Assembly: GCA_030629865.1 (NCBI GenBank)
Contig: DAOVOC010000069.1
Span: forward strand, 1-5,225
DNA length: 5,225 nucleotides
Reading direction: 5' to 3'
DNA from: a bacterium
GTDB lineage: Bacteria; Babelota; Babeliae; Babelales; GCA-2401785
Positions 1-5,225 of this stretch are shown piece by piece; the stretch's first letter is position 1; every line of letters starts with the position of its first letter. The notes under the pieces were generated by a model that worked only from the letters and a program-made list of their open reading frames with translations, made no database searches and was not told the DNA's origin. The translations under genes and the position numbers were made by a program.

Positions 1-273
1 ATTAAACTTACCCATTAAAACTCGACGCAAAGATCCACGATAATCACCTATCGCATAAACTTTGACAAACTTTGTACAAGTTACCTCCAACTCATATGTA
101 GCCGGAGGATTGATATTGGCAAAACACGATTTACAACAGACCCCATCAAGGGGCACAAGCTTGTCGCAAAATATGCAAAACGATGGATAAACAAGGCCCG
201 AAACATGTTTTAGGCCATTGCAAAAAAGCTTTTTGGTTCCAGAAATAGCACTACGAAGCTTTTCAACAAGCAT
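1..273 (-). CDS. comF: ComF-family phosphoribosyltransferase-like protein, N-terminal part
   Basis: This frame is open to the window edge and shows the first 91 residues. After a basic N-terminal helix-like stretch comes LVYPSFCIFC (27-36) and then VCCKSC (45-50). The CxxC pairs C33/C36 and C47/C50 form a zinc knuckle like that opening ComF proteins. It is followed by VKVYAIGDYRGSLRRVLMGKF (70-90), matching the family pattern of aromatic-Y-x-G-x-[LV]-R-x-[LV]-[LI]-x-x-x-K-F that enters the phosphoribosyltransferase-like domain. The PRPP-binding loop would lie beyond the window. ComF/GntX proteins are linked to DNA uptake in naturally competent bacteria but also occur widely in non-competent ones, so the substrate is unknown. 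A second CxxC knuckle, common in ComF between the first knuckle and the aromatic-Y segment, is missing (only C66 is there). The ATG at 273 overlaps the preceding TAA as TAATG; its AGG is only two bases upstream, so translation probably depends on re-initiation. Confidence 0.85.
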   Translation of the reverse strand, partial: MLVEKLRSAISGTKKLFCNGLKHVSGLVYPSFCIFCDKLVPLDGVCCKSCFANINPPATYELEVTCTKFVKVYAIGDYRGSLRRVLMGKFN

Positions 274-767
274 TACCTAATAACCACATTCAAAAGATGT
301 AGCAGTACGCAAGTAAAAAATCCAACAACAAAATCATCTACAAAAAGACCTGTAACACCCGTAAAAAGTGAAAGTTTAAATTCTTCTTCACGATATGTAC
401 GTAAAAAACGAGGAACCAACTGGGAAAGTCCTGTAAAAATTAAAAAGCCCCAAAAAACCATTTCAAATGACGGTGGAGCATAAAAAAAGCCAAGCATCAT
501 CCCTGCAATACTTGGCAAAACAATTTCTTTGTGTCTTTCGATAGGCAAATCTGAAAATGCAAGGTGCACTGCTATGACAAAATTAAGAATGAATAAAAAC
601 AACACAATATAAAAAAGGTCAACTGAAAAAGTGTAAATAAATCGTCCAGCCAAAACAATTGGGACTGCGATAAGCGGAGCAACCAAACGGCCCCACCACT
701 TTTCTCCAAGCGCTCCAAGCCTTGCACCCCAAACCAACCACTCTTCGAGCCACTCAAAGATCCTCAT
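273..767 (-). CDS. Diverged PgpA-like membrane protein (phosphatidylglycerophosphatase A family, activity doubtful)
   Basis: This 164-residue integral membrane protein has hydrophobic segments near residues 28-45, 50-70, 83-97, 101-118 and 135-162. Its length, topology and C-terminal pattern (TGVTGLFVDDFVVGFF, 136-151, against the PgpA consensus G-x-x-I-M-x-D-D-x-x-A-G) point to the PgpA family. PgpA proteins dephosphorylate phosphatidylglycerophosphate to phosphatidylglycerol in the inner membrane. The IVLPSIAGMMLG stretch (82-93) sits where PgpA has I-V-W-D-E-x-x-G-M, and FWGFLIFTGLSQLVPRF (105-121) sits where PgpA has F-R-x-x-D-x-x-K-P-x-P. The WDE, FR, D and KPxP residues are therefore replaced, as is the N-terminal P-G-T-x-G-S motif; only the DD pair (144-145) remains clear. 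It could be a catalytically inactive or repurposed paralogue. The frame is intact, with a good Shine-Dalgarno. It overlaps lspA by 14 bases and comF by one. The family call is by eye only. Confidence 0.6.
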   Translation of the reverse strand: MRIFEWLEEWLVWGARLGALGEKWWGRLVAPLIAVPIVLAGRFIYTFSVDLFYIVLFLFILNFVIAVHLAFSDLPIERHKEIVLPSIAGMMLGFFYAPPSFEMVFWGFLIFTGLSQLVPRFLRTYREEEFKLSLFTGVTGLFVDDFVVGFFTCVLLHLLNVVIR

Positions 768-1230
768 ATAGCATCCTTTTGGCTATGAGAGCCACACCTA
801 TAACGATGCATATGTCGGCAACGTTAAACGAAGCCCAATGCCAACTTCCAAGGTGTAGATCTACAAAATCCACAACACCACCATGCCAAAACCTATCAAT
901 CAGGTTAGCAATACCACCCGCAAGAACCAAGATCTCAGGAACCGCACTGCCACGCCGTTTGAATTCTTTGACAAAATACACGGCAAATATGCACAAAATA
1001 AAGCTGATTAAAATCAAAAGGCCAAAAAACCCTTTACGCCCAAACCCAGAAAGAAGACTCCACGTCACACCCTCGTTGATCGACACGTTTAAATTTAAAA
1101 ATGGAGAAATTCTAATCACCCCATTTTTAATCCATTGTAAAGCACAGAACTTCAAGAGTAAATCAGATATTAGAATAAAACTAAATAAACTAGCATGTTC
1201 CAAAACACGTCTCAAAGCACCTTTTACCAC
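754..1230 (-). CDS. lspA: Lipoprotein signal peptidase (signal peptidase II)
   Basis: LspA is the inner-membrane aspartyl protease that removes the signal peptide from prolipoproteins after Lgt has attached diacylglycerol to the lipobox cysteine. The 158-residue length is typical. Family signatures are in order: SDLLLKF at 22-28 in the first membrane helix; NLNVSINEGVTWSLL at 46-60, a variant of the N-x-G-x-x-[FW]-[SG] box; GGIANLIDRFWHG at 105-117 with the first catalytic aspartate D112; VVDFVDL at 119-125; and FNVADICIVIG at 135-145 with the second catalytic aspartate D139. Hydrophobic stretches near 13-33, 66-87, 98-112 and 136-152 fit the four-helix topology. The GTG start has a good AAAGGA site six bases upstream and lies 11 bases after the pheT stop. 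The TGA stop lies inside the next gene, overlapping it by 14 bases. All expected catalytic residues are present, so it should be active. Confidence 0.96.
   Translation of the reverse strand: MVKGALRRVLEHASLFSFILISDLLLKFCALQWIKNGVIRISPFLNLNVSINEGVTWSLLSGFGRKGFFGLLILISFILCIFAVYFVKEFKRRGSAVPEILVLAGGIANLIDRFWHGGVVDFVDLHLGSWHWASFNVADICIVIGVALIAKRMLYEDL
774..778 (-). promoter_or_regulatory. Ribosome binding site of the pgpA-like gene
   Basis: AAGGA on the minus strand lies inside the 3' end of lspA, six bases before the ATG at 767. It supports that start and therefore the 14-base overlap with lspA. Confidence 0.7.
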
Positions 1231-1236
1231 AAATTA

Positions 1237-1242
1237 TCCTTT
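1237..1242 (-). promoter_or_regulatory. Ribosome binding site of lspA
   Basis: AAAGGA on the minus strand ends six bases before the GTG at 1230 and overlaps the last base of the pheT TAA stop. This good Shine-Dalgarno match supports the GTG as the lspA start, and its contact with the pheT stop suggests coupled translation. Confidence 0.75.
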
Positions 1243-3599
1243 TATTTTGAACGTAGCTCTGCCCCACACTCTTCAACCACTTTAATGGCACCAAGACGAA
1301 TATTTTCAACCTCGTCTTTACTAAGCGTTCCGTTATTACTTCCGCAAGCAATTCTAAAAGCAAGTGAACGCTTTGAACCCCACTCTTTCTTCTCAAAGAA
1401 ATCTACAAGCTCAACATCCGTAATAAATTTATTGGAATCTCTAATTAAACTTTCGATTACATTAGTGGTCAAATCAACTGGTACCATAAACGAAAGGTCA
1501 AAATTGCTTTCTTGATATTTAGAAATAGGTTTATATCGAACAAATTCAGGAATATTTTCTGACAACACTTTTGCATCAATCTCAAACAGAAAGGCATCAC
1601 TTTCAGAAAGAAAATCAAGAAGAGACCACAACTTGGCATCAACCTTCCCGGCAAACCCAACAACAACATCATCAACAATAATTTGCGCCGTTTGGTATGG
1701 ATGCATCCAAGAGTATGGCGGTTTAATGGCTTTTTCCCAACAAACGCTATCTAGCTCTGCAATACAAAAAAGCTCTGCAATGTGTGTTTTCCATTCATAA
1801 AAATCAACCCCACCACGCTTATTAAAAGCCACTCCAGCAATCATCTGCTGCTCTTCAAAATCGTCATCTTTTTTAATCCAGCGACGGGCAGATTCAAAAA
1901 ACGCAAGACCATCACTATGCGAATAATTGTCAAAAATATTTTTTAGCAGGCCAGGCATAAGAGTCGTTGTCAAACGACGAGCTTGATCTGAAACAGGATT
2001 TAAAAGATTAAGTGTTTTTTCAGGATCATAACCAATCTTTTTTGCAAAAGATTCATCTATAAATGAATAGTTATACTGCTCCATCATCCCTGCTCCATGG
2101 CTGAGATGGTGCCTGCAAGACCGAAGCTTAAACCTAGATCTAAGATCAACACCGCCAGTCCTAATAGCAGGTAATGCTTGCGGAATACGGTCCAAACCAT
2201 AGCATCTAACTACTTCTTCAAGAATATCTTCTTTAATACTTATGTCCTTGCTTGCACGAAATGGTGGCACAGCAACCTGATACCACTTTTCACCGTTACG
2301 CTCTTGTACAGCAATCTCAAACTCAAGTTTTTTAAGCATCGTTGCAACATCTCCGACAGAAAGCTGCACACCCGCATGTGACTCCAAAAAGATATGAGAA
2401 ATTTCTAAAACAACCTTTTCTGGCAATGTTCCAACAGCATTCACTGGGCCAATTAAATCAAATGCAATTTCAAAACGCTTTGCAAGACTAACGAATCGTT
2501 TTATTGCCGTTGAAGCTTGAACAGGAGTAGGACTTTTTTCAAAGCGGGCCGATGCTTCTGTACGAATTTTGTGACTTAACGCAGATCGACGAACAGTTGT
2601 AGCATCAAACATTGCTGATTCAAGGAATATTTTTGTCGTCTTTTTACCGACAGAAGATGCTTTCCCACCCATAACACCAGCAAGTGCCATAGGTTTCTTA
2701 TTTGATGCAATAACAAGGTCATCATTTGTCAGCTCGAGAACACTTCCATCCAAAAGTTCAAGCCGTTCACCCTTGCTCGCCATCCTAATAACAAATTGAT
2801 TACCATCAACTTGGCCTGCATCATATGCATGAACCGGTTGTCCCCAATCGAACATCAAATAATTGGTCAAATCAACAATAGAATTTATCGATTTAGATCC
2901 AATTCTCAAAAGCCGTAAAGCAATAAATGTAATCGCTGGTGCTTGTACAACATTTTCAAAATAGGCACCACAAAAACGAGAACAAGCTTTAAAAGCACTG
3001 TTCTGAATTCCAAATGTAACTCCTGAATGAATTGAACATCGATTACCGTGTTCTTTTACTTCCAGATCCTCAACAAGAGAATTTTCGCTTTTAAACGGCA
3101 AATCAAGTAACATTGCAATTTCACGCGCAAAACCACGATGTCCCCACATATCTGGACGATTTGTTATCGACTTATTATCAACTTCAAAAATAATATCTTC
3201 TTTTTCAAGATCTTTTTTCCATTCGCCATTCAGCTCGTTTGATAAAATCTTAAATGGTGTGATGAGCTCTTCGCGATCGCCAACACCAAAATCAGCATAC
3301 GTTGCCCAACGGGTTCGGTTGCCTTCTCGACATACCAAAAAACCAACATCACGTTGATCGAACCCATCTCGCTTTTCAAGCTCACTATTAACGCCCCATT
3401 CTGGAACAGTTACACGAATACTATCGTCGCGCACCTGTACCACAACAGCTATAGCAAAGTTTTCTACTTTCCATGACCACTGATGTACACACTCAATCTC
3501 AGCTGTTTTACGATTAAAAATAGAAACAAGTTGAGAGACATCAACATCACGCCAATTACCATCGATATGATCAAAAACCCAAGACAGAGAAATCTTCAT
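1242..3599 (-). CDS. pheT: Phenylalanine--tRNA ligase beta subunit
   Basis: PheT is the beta chain of the cytoplasmic alpha2-beta2 phenylalanyl-tRNA synthetase. It binds tRNA-Phe and hydrolyses mischarged Tyr-tRNA-Phe, while PheS carries the aminoacylation site. At 785 residues it has nearly full bacterial length (about 800). Domains in order: an N-terminal segment and diverged OB-type tRNA-binding region (about 1-130); a DNKSITNRPDMWGHRGFARE segment (141-160); the B3/B4 editing domain (about 205-360) with VDLTNYLMFDWGQPVHAYD, LAGVMGG and RTEASARFE; the B5 domain (about 397-477) with acidic residues D452, D458, E461 and E462 in KDISIKEDILEEVVR; a catalytic-like core (about 485-685) with NLLNPVSDQ and LMPGLL; and the C-terminal FDX-ACB anticodon-binding domain (about 690-784) starting YKPISKYQ and ending GAELRSK. 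ATG at 3599 is the only usual start after an in-frame TAA. Its Shine-Dalgarno is weak or absent. pheS, the usual upstream partner, is not adjacent; uvrB occupies that place. Confidence 0.97.
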   Translation of the reverse strand: MKISLSWVFDHIDGNWRDVDVSQLVSIFNRKTAEIECVHQWSWKVENFAIAVVVQVRDDSIRVTVPEWGVNSELEKRDGFDQRDVGFLVCREGNRTRWATYADFGVGDREELITPFKILSNELNGEWKKDLEKEDIIFEVDNKSITNRPDMWGHRGFAREIAMLLDLPFKSENSLVEDLEVKEHGNRCSIHSGVTFGIQNSAFKACSRFCGAYFENVVQAPAITFIALRLLRIGSKSINSIVDLTNYLMFDWGQPVHAYDAGQVDGNQFVIRMASKGERLELLDGSVLELTNDDLVIASNKKPMALAGVMGGKASSVGKKTTKIFLESAMFDATTVRRSALSHKIRTEASARFEKSPTPVQASTAIKRFVSLAKRFEIAFDLIGPVNAVGTLPEKVVLEISHIFLESHAGVQLSVGDVATMLKKLEFEIAVQERNGEKWYQVAVPPFRASKDISIKEDILEEVVRCYGLDRIPQALPAIRTGGVDLRSRFKLRSCRHHLSHGAGMMEQYNYSFIDESFAKKIGYDPEKTLNLLNPVSDQARRLTTTLMPGLLKNIFDNYSHSDGLAFFESARRWIKKDDDFEEQQMIAGVAFNKRGGVDFYEWKTHIAELFCIAELDSVCWEKAIKPPYSWMHPYQTAQIIVDDVVVGFAGKVDAKLWSLLDFLSESDAFLFEIDAKVLSENIPEFVRYKPISKYQESNFDLSFMVPVDLTTNVIESLIRDSNKFITDVELVDFFEKKEWGSKRSLAFRIACGSNNGTLSKDEVENIRLGAIKVVEECGAELRSK

Positions 3600-3682
3600 A
3601 ATTAGCCAGACACGCCTGAAACGTTTTGCAGAATTTTATGATATTTCGACACCATCCAGTGTGCTACAGAACCACCCGCCGG
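3600..3682. other. uvrB-pheT intergenic spacer
   Basis: This 83-base gap is the only non-coding stretch of any size in the window. Its uvrB-proximal end is GC-rich (CCGGCGGGTGG on the minus strand) and the rest is AT-rich. On the minus strand there is a TAAAAT-like hexamer near 3630-3637 that could act as a -10 box, but nothing resembling TTGACA lies at the right distance. I see no stable hairpin followed by a T-run, so neither a terminator nor a promoter is supported. An in-frame TAA at 3638-3636, with no ATG, GTG or TTG after it, fixes the pheT start at 3599. Confidence 0.6.
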
Positions 3683-5225
3683 TCAACCAATGGAAAGCAA
3701 CTCGTTAATCTTGTCTCGCAATGCAATCGCTTTTTCAAAATTAAGCTGCTCTGCAGCCAAAGCCATTTCTTTTTTCATTCGCTCGATCATTTCTACAGAA
3801 TTATTTTTCTTTGATTTTTCAGAAGTTTTTTGCCCAGCTCTATTGCCAGAATTATTGGTAACAATACTTTTTGAAACCTCACGCTGTGTAGAGCGCGGAA
3901 TAATGCTGTGCTTTTTATTATAATCACTCTGAATGCCTCTTCTACGCTCGGTTTCTTCTAAGGCAGACTTAATAGAGGGAGTAATCTTGTCAGCATAAAA
4001 AATAACCTTGCTTTCTACATTTCTTGCAGCACGGCCAATTGTCTGAATCAGCGAACGAGTGTTGCGTAAAAAACCTTCGATGTCAGCATCGAGAATTGCA
4101 ACAAGTGCGACCTCTGGCAGATCTAATCCTTCACGCAGCAAATTAATTCCAACCAAACACTCAAAGGTTCCATCACGAAGTTTTGCAAGAATTTCGCTAC
4201 GCTCTGGAGTTTTAATATCGCTATGCAAATAACACACACGAATTTTTCTCTCTTCTAAATAACTTGCAAGCTCTTCTGATGAACGCTTGGTCAACGTTGT
4301 AATCAAAATCCTAAAGCCCTTTTTACTAACCGTTTTAATTTGCTTTAAAAGATGTTCGAGCTGGCCTTCTCGAGCATGGATTGAAATTTGCGGGTCTAAA
4401 ATACCAGTTGGCCGAACAATTTGTTCTGCAACTGTTTCAGCATTTTCCATCTCGTATTTGCCTGGAGTAGCGGAAGTAAAAATGGAATTTCTAAAATACT
4501 GTTCAACTTCATCAAACTTTAGAGGCCGATTATCATATGAACTTGGCAAACGAAATCCATAGTCAATAAGCGATGCCTTGCGAGCCCTGTCGCCCTTGTA
4601 CATTGCACCGATCTGAGGTACAGAAATGTGCGACTCATCTATAATGAACAAAAAATCTTTGTCAAAGAAATTAAGCAAGCAAAATGGTGGCTGCCCAGGG
4701 CTTCTGCCATCAAAATAGCGAGAATAGTTTTCTATTCCTGAACAATACCCCGTTGCACGCATCATAGCAATATCATGCATAACACGCGTTTTTAACCTCT
4801 GACGAAACAAATCATTTTCAATCTTTGGCAATGCTTGATGCAAATCAGTTTCAATTTCTTTAATAACACTTTCTAGCCGACCTGCTGGAACAACAAAGTG
4901 ACGTGCAGGAAAAATAAGAATATTGTCCATTTCTCCTTTGACCGAAAAATTCTTGCGATTGACTAACTCAATCGAATCGACTTTATCACCAAACAAATCA
5001 ATGCGAACGCTGTCATGCAAGTACGGCACATTAATTGTGACGGCACTTCCATGAACCTGCATAGTAGAGGCAGAACGTTCAACTTCGTTGCGCACATATT
5101 GAATCGAGATAAGTTTTTCTAAAAGATCTTTTCGCGAAATTGTGTCACCAACCTTTATGCAAAGCGCTTGGCTACGATAATCAGCAGGATTACCAAGCGA
5201 ATAAATGGCAGAAACAGAAGCAATA
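3683..5225 (-). CDS. uvrB: UvrABC excinuclease subunit B, N-terminus outside window
   Basis: UvrB is the DNA-damage-verifying helicase-like subunit of nucleotide excision repair: UvrA loads it at lesions and it then recruits UvrC for incision. The frame is open to the window edge and reads on upstream of the internal GTG at 5095, giving 513 visible residues. By comparison with the roughly 670-residue family, about 140 are missing, including Walker A and probably most of the beta-hairpin. The fragment begins in the conserved VSAIYSLGNPADY segment. It then shows the Walker B box DESH followed by VPQIGAMYKGDRARK (visible residues about 196-214), TSATPG (250-255), GINLLREGLDLPEV (359-372) and motif VI QTIGRAARN (394-402). 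A basic, Asn/Ser/Lys-rich linker (about 444-477) leads to a C-terminal UVR motif (about 478-511), the UvrC-contacting coiled hairpin. The stop is TGA. The segment after IQYVRNE is diverged: the usual RGxFRVRGD pattern is not seen. Identity is certain from motif order. Confidence 0.97.
   Translation of the reverse strand, partial: IASVSAIYSLGNPADYRSQALCIKVGDTISRKDLLEKLISIQYVRNEVERSASTMQVHGSAVTINVPYLHDSVRIDLFGDKVDSIELVNRKNFSVKGEMDNILIFPARHFVVPAGRLESVIKEIETDLHQALPKIENDLFRQRLKTRVMHDIAMMRATGYCSGIENYSRYFDGRSPGQPPFCLLNFFDKDFLFIIDESHISVPQIGAMYKGDRARKASLIDYGFRLPSSYDNRPLKFDEVEQYFRNSIFTSATPGKYEMENAETVAEQIVRPTGILDPQISIHAREGQLEHLLKQIKTVSKKGFRILITTLTKRSSEELASYLEERKIRVCYLHSDIKTPERSEILAKLRDGTFECLVGINLLREGLDLPEVALVAILDADIEGFLRNTRSLIQTIGRAARNVESKVIFYADKITPSIKSALEETERRRGIQSDYNKKHSIIPRSTQREVSKSIVTNNSGNRAGQKTSEKSKKNNSVEMIERMKKEMALAAEQLNFEKAIALRDKINELLSIG

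Noticed and set aside
722..1285. A 187-codon plus-strand open frame opposite lspA
   Set aside because: It lies antisense to lspA, whose catalytic motifs are intact. Its translation is rich in Thr, Pro, Lys and Arg, shows no recognisable motif, and looks like a by-product of lspA codon composition.
1195..1515. A 106-codon plus-strand open frame opposite the 3' end of pheT
   Set aside because: It is antisense to the conserved FDX-ACB domain of pheT, is Ser-rich and has no recognisable motif.
3600..3682. Possible promoter or terminator between uvrB and pheT
   Set aside because: The TAAAAT hexamer has no -35 partner at 16-18 bases, and the GC-rich end does not fold into a clean hairpin with a following T-run.
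3626..3814. A 62-codon plus-strand open frame spanning the uvrB-pheT spacer
   Set aside because: Most of it is antisense to the UVR motif of uvrB. It has no recognisable motif or clear ribosome binding site, so the spacer is better treated as non-coding.
4287..4562. A 91-codon plus-strand open frame inside uvrB
   Set aside because: It is antisense to conserved UvrB helicase motifs and has no family resemblance.
5093..5095. GTG at 5095 as the start of uvrB
   Set aside because: The frame stays open upstream to the window edge and encodes well-conserved UvrB sequence (VSAIYSLGNPADY through LISIQY), so this GTG is an internal valine codon.

Overview
The window is a compact, single-direction block of bacterial housekeeping genes, all read from the minus strand. 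In transcription order (high to low coordinates) they are: a uvrB fragment missing its N-terminus, a complete pheT, a complete lspA, a small membrane protein that looks like a diverged PgpA, and the N-terminal part of a ComF-family phosphoribosyltransferase gene that runs off the low-coordinate end. There are no rRNA or tRNA genes, no insertion sequences, no CRISPR array and no long non-coding stretch. The only real intergenic space is 83 bases between uvrB and pheT.

The DNA is moderately AT-rich. TGA is used as a stop (uvrB, lspA) and tryptophan is TGG, so the standard bacterial code applies. The proteins are clearly bacterial but diverged from textbook versions: the tRNA-binding OB region of PheT lacks its usual signatures, the PgpA-like protein has lost most family signature residues, and ComF has a reduced zinc finger. 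With the tight gene packing, this suits a deep-branching, possibly host-associated or reduced-genome lineage. Candidatus Dependentiae (TM6) is my tentative guess from general resemblance only; a marker-gene tree would be needed to settle it.

Layout: 5225-3683 uvrB (nucleotide excision repair helicase; about 140 N-terminal residues are outside the window); 3682-3600 spacer; 3599-1242 pheT (phenylalanyl-tRNA synthetase beta chain); 11-base gap; 1230-754 lspA (lipoprotein signal peptidase, GTG start); 14-base overlap; 767-273 pgpA-like; 1-base TAATG overlap; 273-1 comF (partial). The last four genes are packed like one operon with translational coupling. uvrB may be co-transcribed with them, since no convincing terminator or promoter is visible in the spacer.

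Functionally the block is mixed: DNA repair, translation, envelope lipoprotein maturation, a possible phospholipid gene, and a competence/phosphoribosyltransferase family protein. The one meaningful pairing is lspA with the pgpA-like gene: PgpA makes phosphatidylglycerol, the lipid donor for the Lgt step that precedes LspA cleavage. The poor conservation of the PgpA-like active site makes that link uncertain. I found no sign of an undescribed system; the best lead is the degenerate PgpA-like protein.
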